From assembly GCA_027604705.1 (NCBI GenBank), contig JADHYV010000042.1, forward strand, positions 62,001 through 126,000: a stretch of 64,000 nucleotides of DNA, written 5' to 3'. The notes beneath the pieces were generated by a model, which saw only the letters and a list, made by a program, of their open reading frames with translations, had not been told where the DNA came from and ran no database searches. The first letter of the stretch is position 1; every line of letters starts with the position of its first letter. The position numbers and the translations under genes were made by a program. Of this stretch, positions 32,602 through 44,845 are shown one piece after another. This DNA is from Allomyces arbusculus. Its lineage: Eukaryota; Blastocladiomycota; Blastocladiomycetes; Blastocladiales; Blastocladiaceae.

Positions 32602-33056
32602 GGTTGCGGAGGGCAGCGAGTTGCGGGGCGCAGACGGGTCCTGAAGGGATCTTATCGCGCGCGTCGCGGTCGTGTGTGCGTGGATCGAGGATGGGGGTGT
32701 GGCGGTTCGGCCGTGGACCAGGACGAGCGCGACTGTGTGGCGACGGACGTGGGCGTGTTGCGTTGGTCACGCGGCGCCGAGTCTGGCGCACGTTGACGGT
32801 TGCTCACCAAGCCAAGTCACTCCAAACGAAAGGGTCAAACCCACGTCGGTTGCAATGTCGGAAGAAAAATGGACACACTGATATGCTAGCAAAAATTACA
32901 GGCTGGTCCGGAGCAACGACGAGGGCGAAGTCCGAGCGAGCGCGTGTGCAGCGGCGGTTGACCAGCGAGCATGCGGCCAGGGGACGCGCGTCGCCACCCG
33001 CGACCGGGAAAAAAAAAATATCACGAAACTGAATGTCAAATGAGCAGCATCCCACT
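32602..33056 (-). other. Spacer between chitinase and valyl-tRNA synthetase
   Basis: Promoter side of the synthetase gene and 3' side of the chitinase. No TATA box or coding signal was recognised. An A9 run occurs at about 33009. Confidence 0.35.
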
Positions 33057-34814
33057 CTACGCCATGGCGACGAGCACGGCACCAAGCACGGCGACGACCG
33101 CAGCGACCACCGTCGACACCCCAGCGTGCGCGGCCGTGGCCGCCGCGTTCGCCGAGAAATCACGCAGCTTACCCGGCGTCGCCCCTTCAGCCGTGACCAA
33201 CGGGTCAATCAAGGGCCCGTTCCCAACAACGGCACCGTTACTCCCCGAGTCGGCCAGCGTCTTGTTATCGAGCGTGTCCGGGGCTGGCACGTAATCGCAA
33301 TGCAAGTTGCAGTACCGCGACTGGTCCATGCAGTACTTGTTGGTGCGAATCGGCGACGTCGACACCGGGTAGACCGAGTTGATGGCGTTGATCAACGATG
33401 TCGCATTGTCGAGCAAGTCCTGGTTCGAGTTCCACAGCATCAGGCCGCCGTAGCCGTTGCTGGCCGCGTACTTGGCCTTTTCCTTGACCGTGTCGGGCGT
33501 GTCCATGAACCACACGGTCGAACCGTTGTAGTAGACGTTGGTCACGCGCGCCTTGTCATTCGTCGATGTCCACCCCTTGGTGTTGCGCAAAAACTGCGTC
33601 ATCAACGTGTTGTAGGCGGTCGGCGTCGTCGTCACCGCGTTCTTGACCGAGTACCCAAAACCTTGAATGTTGTCGCGGAACGGACCCGACGGAGGGATGT
33701 TCGACCACCCGATCCCGTAGAGCGGAATGCCCATGACCAGCTTGGACTTCGGGAAGCCCGAGGCCACAAACGACTTGAGCCCACTATCGACCGTGTTCTT
33801 GATCTCGTCGGCCGAGTCGCCGGGACCGGCCTGCAGCGCGCCGCCGGACCGGGTGCGGTCCTGGTTGTGCTGGTACTCGTAGGCCATGACGAGACCGTAG
33901 TCGAGCGCGTTGGCGATCCGTGCCCACGCGTCCTTGGACCCGGCAAAGACAAAGCCCGTCAGCGCGGCCGTCAGTTCCCAGTCCTTGTGCCCGCCCTTGT
34001 TCCACGTATACTTGGCCTCCTCAAGGAACGACGCGAAATTGACGTGGTCGTCGTTGCGGTAGGTGAAGGTCGGGTTGTCGTCTTTCTTGGTCGCAGGGAA
34101 CTCCCAGTCGATATCGAGGCCATCGAACCCGTAGGTCTCCATGAGCGACGTGGCCGACTTGACCGCCTGCGTGCGGCCCGACGACGACGCGAATGCGTCG
34201 GAGAAGTTGTCCGACCAAATCCAGCCACTATGCACGGTCAAAAAGGTGCGTTAGTATCACGCGTGCAAACGTCTCCAACCCACCCACCCGTCAACAACGT
34301 ACCCGACCGACAAAATCAACTTCATGTGCGGGTACTGCTGCTTGAGCAAGAACATCTGGTACAACTCGCCCTTCAAGCACGACCCCGTGCAGTTGCATTT
34401 CGTATCGGAGTGGCCAAACGTGCGCTGCGTGGACTGCTTGATATTCAGTTTACCGGCGGGCGTGTTCGATGGGCCCTCGAGTGTGATCGTGCCGTCCTTC
34501 CAGATATTCGCAAACGACCAGACCAAGTGCGAGATTTGCTGGCCCGGAATTTGCCACGGCTTGACGCCCGTCTCCTGGTAGTAGTAGTACGAGAAGACGA
34601 GGTTCTTTCCGCCCTTGGATGCGGGCGCAGGCGATGAGTTGTTGTCGTCCTTGTTGTCATTGTTCGAGTCGTCCTTCTTGGCTGCGGGAGCTGGGGACGG
34701 GGACGCCGCGGGTGCGGGTGCGGGGTTCGACTTTTGCGGCGAGGCGACGACGGCCATGGCCAGCATGGCCGCGAGCAGGACGGCAACAACCGCCGTCAAC
34801 GACAGGCGCGCCAT
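33057..34814 (-). CDS. GH18 chitinase, secreted, probably GPI-anchored
   Basis: Hydrolyses chitin, probably at the cell surface during wall remodelling. Two exons, 34814-34303 and 34227-33057, joined in phase 2 across a 75-nt intron with a perfect ACTAAC branch site, giving 560 residues. The N-terminus is a hydrophobic signal peptide (LTAVVAVLLAAMLAMAVVAS), followed by a Pro/Ala/Ser and Asp/Asn-rich linker to about residue 65. The GH18 catalytic signature DGLDIDWE is at about 205-212 with the acid Glu intact. LILSVGGW spans the splice junction. The last about 20 residues are hydrophobic (VVAAVVAVLGAVLVAM) after a small-residue stretch, which fits a GPI-attachment signal. No carbohydrate-binding module is obvious, although a Cys-rich piece (NKYCMDQSRYCNLHCDY) lies near the C-terminus. 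Confidence 0.93.
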
Positions 34815-36668
34815 GGTGCAATTGGGCGGTGGAGAAGGTCGGCGAGTAGAGCGTCTATTCGTTCGTGCGAAATTCGCTGGACGGCGAGCGTGTTGAGCGT
34901 GACGCGCGAGGTTCGGTCTATTGCAGGGAGTCTATGGGCGCGACCGGCGTCGTCGTCGAGCTCGGCTTCGTCGTCGTTGTTGAGCGCGCGGTAATGAAGC
35001 TCGTGCGTCGCGCGCGGGGGTGGGTTCTTGGTGCGTGGGGAGGATTGGGTGACGAGGGTCAGGAAGACTTGGTTGGGTGTCGCCGCGTGTGGTGAACGGC
35101 CGCAGCAATGAATGAATGATTACGCCAAGCTGGATGTGGCGCAGCACCTGGGCCAAACGCCTCCATGCGTGCAGGTGGCTGCAAGGCTTGGCCCAACTTT
35201 CGCGAATTTTTCGCCTCCCTGGGGTGGAGGTCGCCGACAACCTGGTGCTACAACCTAACGATCGACGCGTCTCGCACTTGGCCCAGACGATTCGCGCGGC
35301 GACGGCAGAGATCACTGTTCGCTCGAGGTCGGCGTCGTCATGGGCGGCGTCCGGCGGCCGCGGAGCGCAACGAGCAGCAACGTTTGGCAGTGCGCCACGC
35401 CATGCCGCGGAACAGCGCGAGCGAGGCCGTCACGATCCCAAGGGCTGGCGCGACATTCCAAAAGCAAGGGCGCGACGTTGGCAGTGATCAAAAACATGGG
35501 AATCAGGCGCGTTGGTCGGGCCAAAAGCTCAAGTACATAGCAGCGGGTAGCAGCGCGCACCACTCGCTGCTTCAGTGGGGAGACTGGGAGAGATGCGATC
35601 TGTGTCGAACGCCAAATTGATGCGGCCCGTTGAATACAGCAATGCGCGGTGCGACATCTTGATCCCAAAGCCGTCTCGACAAAGCGGGCAAACTCGCGCG
35701 TGCAGCTGACCATTCCGTACTGATGCCCCGTCCAGTCGTGTTCTAGGAAGATCTGTTGGTCGTCAGTCAGGCTCCATTCGAAGAGATTCGTTGACTGATC
35801 ACGTCGAGGAAGGTCGATAGGTTACATCACCTCCTCCTTGGCGATCGGGTTGTGCCGTTCCCCGTCTGACGAGGATCAGCGGACGTGCATCGAGCGGTCA
35901 ATGCGAGTCCAAGAGGTGCAAGTCCGTCATAATGAGCGGTTGGGCCGCCGGCCGCCTGGCAAAGACGATCCATGTTTGCGCGATGGCTGGTTTTGCTGGT
36001 CTGGACCGCCGCCGCTCATTGTCAATTGGACCAGGTCAACAGTAGACGCGTGTGGTGCCAATGCGCAGGCGCGCGTCGGAGCCACTTTGAGCGAGCGCTG
36101 AGCAACGGCAGGATGCGCGTAGGTCCGTTCGAAATCGACCGTGGGGATGCGAGTGAGAGGGCTGCTGTGCGGTATGTGAATGAGCGGTCTTCCTTGCGGG
36201 TTGATGAATGAGCAGTCCGTTGAAACGTACAGCCTGATGAGCATGCCATCGGCATCGAATGTGGGAGCGGCGCGCTCGCGAGCATGCGAAGTGTGCTACG
36301 GCATGAACGTGGAAACGAGTGTCGGCTGCAATTGATGGCCAAGGCAGAAGCAGCACTGCTGACGGGGAACCCGACAACGGTGCGATGGACGGGCACGGTT
36401 GGCGGCAAGCATCGACGTGATCCTGCCGCTGACAGATTCGACGATCGGATCGACGATGACAACGAATGAATGAGGAGAAAAGAAATGTATTGTCGTCAAG
36501 AAGCCAGACAGAATTGATCAACTGAAGCATGAAAACGGTCATGAAGCGGAACACTAAAATGCCCTCATTTGGCGCACGGAACCTGGCGGCGCGCCAAAAT
36601 GGGGAAGGGAAGGAGGGGGTCAGCGTTGCATTCGCGACCCGCAGCGAGGCACCGAGGCCAAGCAGCAT
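34815..36668. other. Long spacer without a recognised gene
   Basis: About 1.85 kb between the chitinase start and the SR-protein stop. Several overlapping open frames exist on both strands (for example + 35116-35487 and - 35312-35713), but none shows a domain, a convincing start or a splice pattern. The part nearest 34815 presumably holds the chitinase promoter. A decayed gene or a non-coding transcript is possible. Confidence 0.3.
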
Positions 36669-38318
36669 CTAATCGCGCGACGGCGACGGCGTGCGCGAGT
36701 ACGACCGGCCGCGCGGCTCGTCGCGATCACGGTCGCGACGGTCACGGTCGCGCGGGGGCGTGCTAGTCGATCGAGAAAATTGTCAGTCATTTGTGTCACA
36801 AAGCAACCAGCCGAGGAACAAGACTGAGTAAAAACGTACCGAGACCGCGAGCGCGAGCGCGAGCGCGAAGCGTGGCGGCGACTGCTCTCACGATCGCGTC
36901 CACGGCGCGACGACGACACGGGCGACCGGGACCGGGACCGGGACCGGGACCGCGACACATGGCGGCGCGGCGGCGTGCGCGACCGCGACCGGGACCGCGA
37001 GTGGTGCCGGCGCGAGCTGCGGCGGTACGATGACCGCGACCGCGAGCGAGACCGCGACCGCGAGTAGCGGCGCGAACTACGGCGGTATGGCGACCGCGAC
37101 CGCGAGCGAGAGCGCGAGTACCGCCGCGACGAGCGACGGTATGGCGACCGCGACCGGGAGCGGGACCGACGACGGGGCGGGCCGCCGCGGTAGGAGAGAG
37201 GCGGCGGACGGCGCGCGAAACCCATGCCGCGGTCCTCGTCGCGCATCGGGCAGTCTCGCGACCAGTGGTTCGGGTCGCCGCACCGGAAGCACGCGTTCGA
37301 GCCGGGCTCGGCCTTGCGCGCCTGGTGGAGCCGATGCAGCGAGATGAGATAAAGAGGGAGCACAGCAAGAAGGTGGAGAGGGAGCGATAGAGGTCAACAA
37401 AGCGATGTGCAAGAGAGAGCAGAGTGCGCGAGAGTAAATTCAAGTCACGGTCAGTCCACACGTTTACGCAAGGTGACGACGACGGCTTGGACGGCCTTGG
37501 ACTGCAGCTGCCTTCAAATAATGACTTTCCACTTGCCCATCGGCATGGCTTGGGGGGGGTCACTTGGACATACAGAACGGCACGTCCGGCACTTGCGCCT
37601 TGGTCCACCTCGCCACCGCCACCTTCATCTTCTGCTCCTCCATCTCCGCACACGCGCTCGGCCCGGATCCACTGCTCTTGCCCTGGCCGTGATCTTGGGT
37701 CTTGGACACTTCCCACTCCCCCTCCCCTCCACCTCGGTCCTTGGTCCCACCGTGATCACTTCCAGCCGGACATCGAGCGAATAAAATGAGTGGATCCGCC
37801 CTCGCGCTTCCGCGCCCGTACCCGGTTGTCCAAGAGAAACGCTCCCAAGCCATGTGCCCGACGAACCGTCCAAGCCGAGGGAAGAAACAGGATAGGTGCA
37901 CGAACGAACCTTGGCAAACTGCACGGCGATGCGTTCGCCCATGAACTCGGAACCGTTCTCAACGAGCGCGTGCTCGGCGTCGGCGCGCTCGTAAAAGTCG
38001 ACAAAGGCGTACCCGCCTCGCTTCACCTCGCAGCGACGGATGCGGCCGTGGCGCGAGAAGAGCCGCTCGAGGTCATGCTTGGTCGTGTCGAGAGCGAGAC
38101 GGCCTGCGATGGCGCAGCGGGAGGGCTCGTCAGCGTCGTGTTCTGGGCATTCGGGGCTTGGGTGTCGGCGGGAATGGGGACGAACCGATGAAGAGCGACG
38201 TCTCCTCGAGCTGGCGACCGGTGCCGTTGACGCTGCCGCCGTGGGCGCTGCCGCCGCCGCTGCCAAAGGGCTGCTCCTGCGGCAGCTGCTGCTGGTGGTC
38301 GACGTCCATGGAATCCAT
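36669..38318 (-). CDS. SR splicing factor: RRM, CCHC zinc knuckle, RS domain
   Basis: Predicted nuclear pre-mRNA splicing regulator of the SRSF7/RSZ type. Exons 38318-38186, 38103-37910, 37321-36840 and 36762-36669 give 300 residues. Residues about 40-109 form the RRM, with RNP2 SLFIGRLA (restored by the first splice) and RNP1 KRGGYAFVDF. A single CCHC knuckle follows (CFRCGDPNHWSRDC), then an RS domain made of RSRSRSPYRRSSRRYSRSRS-type repeats. The last exon ends RSYSRTPSPSRD. The first about 35 residues are Gln/Gly-rich. The intron between the RRM and knuckle exons (37322-37909) is 588 nt, far longer than any other here; SR genes often keep regulatory poison exons in such introns. The exon 3-4 join is supported by continued RS/RD coding up to a stop. 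Confidence 0.9.
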
Positions 38319-38988
38319 GGTGGTTGGGTTGTTGGCTGGCTGGATGGAAACGCAGGGAGAGCCAACACGGGAACACGGCGAAGGGCTCTGAGAAGTGACT
38401 TGGTGGATTGGCTTCGTTGATGGGCATGCGGCTGCCACGTTCTCACGGCAGCCGTGGCACGAGGGGATCGATACACGTGCCGGCACGCTGCGAGTTGCCG
38501 CTGACAACCACGAAGGACCACTACAATGGGCGTGACAGGTCTGTCACTGGCGTTCAAGAACAGAGCTCACAGTCTTCGTCCTTTGCGTGTGGCAGCTCGA
38601 CCCCGCATGTATTCTCACCACGGCAACCCGCCATTCTTGCCGACCACGACCACCGCCGCACGACCACTCCCCGCACTTGTTTTGGCCACGCGCAAGCTGC
38701 AGTCCGACGGCGCGGTGGTCTAGGCGCTCTCCGCGTACGAGCAGTGGCGCACCGACTTTGGCGTGGACCAGCTCGTCAGAGAGTGGGGACGGTGTTCCGG
38801 GCCCGAACACCCATTTTCTTCGTCCCCGCCGCCTTCCCCGACCAATTGCTGCACTTCCGGCCTTTCAGCATTTTCCATCAACCATTCAACGAGGCTCGAC
38901 CCAACGCACCCGACCAACCTGACCGACCGGGCACCCATCTCGACCGCCTGTCCGACCACCTCGCCAACGACGACGACGACGCCCGGCC
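38319..38988. promoter_or_regulatory. Shared divergent upstream region
   Basis: 670 bp between the divergent starts of the SR factor (-) and the membrane/Gln-rich protein (+). No TATA box or known motif was recognised. The open frame of the downstream gene runs back to 38763 but appears untranslated. Confidence 0.4.
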
Positions 38989-41900
38989 ATGCGTCTCGTC
39001 TTCCACCAAGACGGCCTCTGGCTGTGGCTCTCACACGCCAACGTCGTCATTGCCGGCATTCTCGTTGTCATCCAGGCCATTCTCCTGTTCGTCCAGGCGC
39101 TTCTCGCCTTCCGGTCGGCACGCCATGGTCCCGCGCACGCAGCCACACGCACGAATGCGGGTCTCGACCGCCCACTGCCCTTGAGCGAATTACGCCGCGC
39201 GCTCTACGCGGTCGTCGATGCGTGCTGCGACATCTTGGCCTGGTTCCTGTTTGTCCTGTCGTGGATCCCCTGGTCGCTGTCGGTGCTCTACTATTGCCTG
39301 TGCTCGGTCGCCGTGTTCCTAGTCGACGAGGTGCCGTTCCGCGTGCGGAGGGGATGGAGCATGGTCAAGGCCAAGGGCGTTTGGAGTATGGTGTTCCCGT
39401 GATTCTGCGTCCCGGTGCGGCCATCACGATACTCATCAATCGCCGACTTGTAGAACCGCTCGTCTGCACCATCGTGTGCGCCGGCAGCTTCTACTTTGCC
39501 GAGTCCACCGGGTTCTTTGCCGCGCTCCTTCCGTCGACCTGGTTCTGTCCGTGTCCCACCCCTCTCCCGTTTCTCCACCCATTCCACCACTCACATACCC
39601 ACCGTTCCGCATTAGACATGTCCTCGTATGGCGACGTGCGCCGGCTCGAACCCGCGACCCCGACCCCGTCCGCCGGCACCACCGTGCAGCAGCGGTTCCG
39701 TGCGGCCACGACCAAACGTAAACTCGCGTTCCCCATGACCCCGTCGCGCCCGGGGTCCGAGGCTTGGAATGCGCGCTTGCGCGCGATGCGCAGTCGGTCC
39801 GACCAGCAGCGGCACGATCCGCGACACGACCCGGCCGTTCGGTTCGCGCACCCGGCGGCGCACGCGCATCGGCGGAAAGTCCGCCCGCGGACGCTGTCGG
39901 ACGAAGCGCACGAGAACCCGTTTATGTTGCGCGAGGTGGATGGGCAAGGGCAGTGGACGGGGGAGTCGCATCCGGATTACCACCACGCGACAGGGTCGCG
40001 GGTCGCGCCCGAGGACTTGCGCCAACAGCAGCAGATGGGGTACCAGCATTTCGCGCACCCGCAGCACCAGCAGCTCCAGCAGGGATTGCGCCCGTCGCCG
40101 CAGCAGCTCGAGCAGATGGTCTACCAGCAGCAATACGAGCAGCAGCAGTACGACGAGTACGTCGACCACGAGTACCTGCACCAACAACAGCAGTACCAGC
40201 GGGTCCAACAACAACAGCAGTACGACGCGCTGCATGAACCCGAACAGCCGCCACCACCTGCCGCGGCACCAGCGGAACAGCGCAGGAGAAAGCTCAGCGC
40301 GCCGGCGCGAACGAACGCTGTCGCAGCCAGAGCCGCCGCCGCCGTTTCCGCCGCCGAGCAACGTCGTGCCAAAATGGCCAAGCTCGAGATTGAGCGCGCG
40401 CGCCGGGCCGCAGCTGCGTCGTCGTCGGCACCGTCTTTACCCGAGGTCGGACTCACCGCGGCCGAGCGCGCCGCACGCCGACGTAGTTTGTCGCAGCCGC
40501 CCGAGCGCAGGACGCCGAGGCAGCAAAGGGTGTATGATTCGGCGTGGCACGAACCGAGAGAAGCTTCGGCGGTGCCGTTTGATGAGAACAGACCGATTGC
40601 GGCGCGTGGTGGGTATTGGGGTGGCGAGGTGCCGTTTGACGAGCAGCCCGTCGGCGGGCAGCAGCAACAGCAGCAGTATGACCAGTTTGGGATGCCGTTC
40701 GTGGACGAGTATGCCGCGCACGATGACCAGTACTTCTTGCAGCAGCAACAGCAACAGCAGGAACAGTTCGGGTTCGGCCGGCAAGGCATCTCGCCGCCTG
40801 CGCAGGCGCAGCAGCAGCAGCAGAGACAACAGCCCACGAGCTGGTCGATCCCCGCCGACCCTCCGGCCGCGACTTCCAGATGGGCCGCACCCGCTGCTGC
40901 CGCCAAGCCCGAACCCGTGTCGCACCTCCCGAAACCCGTCGCGCAGACGAAACCCGCGGCGGCGCGGCCCGCGCGCAAAACGTGGAAACCCGTTGATGAG
41001 CGCACGCCCGCAGTCGGAACTCGCATGACGGCCGCGACGAACGCGATCAACAAGGCCGCGCCCGCCGCGGCGACGACTGACTCGCCGCGCGGGAACGACG
41101 GGTTCCCGGATTACCGCAAGCACGCGACGGTTTTCGCGAGCGACCCGCCAGTGCTCGAGTCGCCCGCGAAGAAATTCCAGGCGGTGGTGTTGCAGCCGCG
41201 GAAGCCGGCGCCGCCCGGCCGGCCGAGAGGCAAGGTCGGTGCGACGACGGCGACGGCGGCGAAGCCCGTGACCACGAAGTCGACCGCGAAATCGACGACT
41301 TCGGCAGCAGCAGCGAAAACGACCACATCGGCGGCACGCCAGCAGCAACATCAGCAGTCGAACAATAATTGGTGGAGCGAGCCCGCGCCCGTCGATCCCG
41401 ACGCGGTCCCGCCGCCCGGCCGCGGAATCCCACGCACCCCGCACGTCCCGCGGCAGCCGTCGCACTTGCGCGAAGTCATGAACTTGTCGCGCGCGTCGAC
41501 GTCCCCCGCGAACCCGACCCCACCGGACCAGCAGGCCAACAACGGGTGGTTTCGCCCGCCGCCGCAGGACGCGTGGAGCCACAACCAGCTCGACGACGAC
41601 CTGAACCAGTACCTGCGCCCCGAGGATCTCGGCCCTGCGGCGACACAGTTTGGTACCGGCAACGGCAATCTCTATGCGCCGCCGCCGACACTCGGTTTCC
41701 AGTCGCCGCCGCGCATCGAGGACACGTTCCACGAGTCCTTTTTCCACGACGACCCGGACCACATTTTCGGCGCGCGCGCGTCGTACCACCAGGCAATGAC
41801 GCCCGAAGACGACGATCTTCCGCCCAAGGGCACCTTGCAGGACGAACTCGTGCGGCACGAGGCACACTCGGTCGCTCACATGTTTGGCAACCACGGTGCT

Positions 41901-42194
41901 GCCGCCGCGGCCGAAGGATCTGGCAGACCGGGCGGCGGCGGGTTGCGGTCCGCGCGCGACGTGCTCAACAAGACGCGTGTCCGGCCCGGTGGGACGGGGA
42001 CGACTGCGCGGCAAGCGCTGGGACGGACGGCCCCGGCGGCTCGACGTGCGGCCGCGGAAGTGACCCCGGCGCAAAAGCACTTGGCGCTGGCAGAGGCCGA
42101 GAGCCCGTTTGCCTGGAACATGGACGCAAGCGTGACAAATATTATGGACGCGTCTCCACCAATCGGGGTCAAGGCCGGGTTCGGGCGGCGGTAA
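38989..42194 (+). CDS. Membrane protein with long Gln/Ala-rich tail, unknown function
   Basis: Model: exons 38989-39385 and 39454-42194. Splicing at GTATGG/TTGTAG joins WSMVKAKGVW to KPLVCTIVCAGSFYF in frame and avoids the stop at 39400. The N-terminal part has about three hydrophobic segments (VVIAGILVVIQAILLFV; ILAWFLFVLSWIPW plus SVLYYCLCSVAVFLV; PLVCTIVCAGSFYFAEST). The remaining roughly 860 residues (from MSSYGDVRRLEPATP at 39618) are hydrophilic, with poly-Gln tracts, Ala/Lys-rich stretches and no known domain. A second in-frame intron of 69 nt (39547-39615) is possible. Alternatively these are two genes: a 137-residue membrane protein ending at 39402, and an 858-residue Gln-rich protein starting at 39618. 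The function is not recognised. Confidence 0.55.
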
Positions 42195-43462
42195 GGGTAG
42201 GGGTGTACAGTGGGCGTCTCGTTGCGCAGAATACATTGATCCGCGCGTATGGCCCTGGACGGGAGGGACGGGACATGTGCGCGGGGAGTTTGGGTGTGTT
42301 GATGATCTTGGGTTGGGTTGACTTGGCGCGCGCGCCGCGCACGCGTCCTGCGCGAGACGAAGAGGGAGCCTCGAGCGTGCGTGCGACGTGCGCGCGCATC
42401 CATGCATGGATGGGCATTGACCGTCGCCACACATCTCGCCCGAGATCAAATCAAATTTACTTCGTCGTAGGGTGGATGTGGCGACGCCAGCTCCCACTCG
42501 CGTTCCTGCGCGGGGTGCGCATGAAGAAAGCAAGTGTGCTCGTGCGTCCCAGCCAGTTACCGTTGCCATGAACAAGGCTCGCCGAAAGAAATGAAAATGA
42601 ACCCATGACTGGTCATTCGAACTTTCGCTGCGCAAGCAGCCGGCTCCCCACTTTTTCGTCCAAATGATCCGATGACCTTGGACGCCGCGCCGAAATCGGC
42701 CTTCCAATGCTTTTGCAACACAAAAACTCATTTGCCTCGTCTTGGTGGCAGCGCCACGCACTTTGTTCAGCTGCGACGCCAGTCATGGGGCACCGGCAAC
42801 AAGAATTCCGCGCAAAAACAGCTGGCAGGTCATTTGTTCCGATGACCAACAGAACACTTACTTGTCCACCTGGTTTCTCGTCCTCGAAAATAGTTTGTCA
42901 TGCGATGTCCCTGTGGGCGGGGTGGTGCCTGGTCGATTGATGGGGCTGGCCGCGCGGCTCGACGCCCGTTGTATGGGCCAGGCGATGGATTGACCGTGGC
43001 TCGCGACTGGCGCACGACCCGGCTGGGTGCTGAACGAGCCATGAACTGCACGGTCACAAGACGGTTCAGCCGGGCAAGTGCTTGTTTCCACTGCCCACCA
43101 GATTCGACGGCGTGGCCGGCCGGCCGGCCATGGACTTGGCAGCGTGTGCACCGCGAAGGAAACGGGCCTCGTCACCACCATCGACCAGCCTCAGGATCCT
43201 CTCAACGTTGGGCCCACCGCGAGCGCGCACGGATCCCCGGCAGTGTACAAAAGCGGACGAGGCCCCCGGCCAGCCGTTCTTCACCATCAATCGAGCTCGT
43301 CCAGCACCCTTGCCTTCCGGCGCCGATATCCGCCGTCCGCACTCCCCGGTCGGCACCAACCACCCGCTGCTCGCCCGCCCGATCCAAGCATCTGTTTGCT
43401 CTCGGCACCCGACTCGACTTTCTCCACCCGGCCCCGACCAACCTACTTTGCATACCATCACC
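42195..43462 (+). other. Spacer and upstream region of the transporter gene
   Basis: 1.27 kb with no recognised gene, RNA or repeat. The frames opposite and downstream of the Gln-rich gene are shadows. Confidence 0.35.
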
Positions 43463-44845
43463 ATGGGTGCCGTCGACGCTGCCCCCGCTGGTTCGGCCAG
43501 CGCGCTCCGTGTGTTCCTGCTTCTGCTCAAGTCCAACATTGGCACCGGCGCACTCTTCCTGCCTTCGGTGCGTATTTGATGCTCGGAACTCGCCATTGCC
43601 CCTGCACGCCCACGCCAGATGCTAACACATCAGCGCTTCGCGTCCATTCATTCAGGCCTTCCAAGATGGTGGTTTCGCTTTCTCGATCGTTCTGCTCATT
43701 GTGCTCGCGTACCTGTCGACGGTCGGCATGGTGCTGCTCGCCAAGACCAACCTGATCGTGCCCGGGTCATTCGAAGAGATGGGCAAGAAGATCTACGGCC
43801 GGGTCATGCACGGCCTGATTCTTGGGTCGGTCGCGCTGTCGCAAATCGGGTTTGCGTCGGCCTACACGCTCTTTGTTGCGTCCAACACGATCGAGTTTGT
43901 GCGCCGCGTCACGGACGGTGCCGTCATCTTGCAGACCTGGCACCTGATCCTGATTCAGCTCTGCCTCTACATTCCGTTTGCCATGGTTCGGCAAATCAAG
44001 AACTTTGCCGCGTTTTCGCGTACGTTCCTTTTGCTGCTTCCTTGGCCTAATCCGTGACCAGAGTGCTGACTCTTTTCGACGCGCCGATGATAGTCATGGG
44101 CAATGTTTTCGTGCTCTTCGGCCTCGGCGTGATCGTCTACACTTCGATTGCCCAGATCGCGACGCACGGTGTCGGCCCGGACATTATGATGTTCAACTCG
44201 AAGCACTTTGCGCTCTTTATCGGCACGGCCGTGTACACGTACGAGGGTGTCGGCCTCGTCGTGCCCGTCGCGCAGTCGATGAAGAACCCGCAGCGGTTCC
44301 CGCTGGTCCTGTCGCTCGCCCTGGTCGTCACGACCATGGTCTACCTGGTCGTCGCGTCGTGCGGGTACCTCGCGTTCGGGTCGAACATCAAGACGATTGC
44401 GCTCTTCAACTTGCCCGAGGGCCCGTTCTCGTCGTCGATCTACATTCTCTACATCATCGCGATCGTGCTCTCGTGGCCGTTGATTCTGTTCCCGGCGACC
44501 GTCATCGTGCAGGGCGCGATCCTGCCGCCCGTCGACCCGGACAGCAAGCAGCAGGTGCGCGGCGCCAACTGGTCGCCGACCAAGCGCTACTGGGCCGAGA
44601 ACGGCGTGCGCACATGCCTGGTCCTGTTCGTCGCTGGTATCGCATGGGCCGCGGGTGACAAGCTCAACCTGCTCGTCTCGTTGATTGGCGGGTTCGGTTG
44701 CGTTCCCCTGTCGTTCATCTACCCGGCGCTCCTGCACATGAAGACATTCCCAGAACAGGGCGTCTTTGGCCGGTTCATGGACTGGTTCCTCGTCGTCGTC
44801 GGAACTGTGTCGACGGTGTATGTGACCGTCATGACTTTCGTATAA
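43463..44845 (+). CDS. AVT3/SLC36-type amino-acid transporter
   Basis: Vacuolar or plasma-membrane amino-acid permease of the AAAP superfamily. Exons 43463-43567, 43656-44019 and 44094-44845 give 406 residues. The first helix carries the family signature LLLLKSNIGTGALFLPS, restored to AFQDGGF by the first splice. About ten or eleven hydrophobic helices follow, with FIGTAVYTYEGVGLVVPVAQ SM then KNPQRFP in the middle, typical of AVT3 and PAT/SLC36 members. The N-terminus is very short compared with yeast Avt3/Avt4, which have long cytosolic regions. Start ATG context is CACCATGG. The 3' end of this gene is duplicated in decayed form near 45775. Confidence 0.9.

Noticed and set aside
33033-34637. 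534-codon open frame on the + strand
   Set aside because: Antisense shadow of the GH18 chitinase and its intron region.
34815-36668. Several 70-210-codon frames that might be a gene
   Set aside because: No domain, no consistent start or splice pattern, and overlapping frames on both strands. Left as an unexplained spacer.
40437-42761. 774-codon open frame on the - strand
   Set aside because: Antisense shadow of the Gln-rich coding region; its Arg/Leu/His bias mirrors the CAG-rich sense strand.
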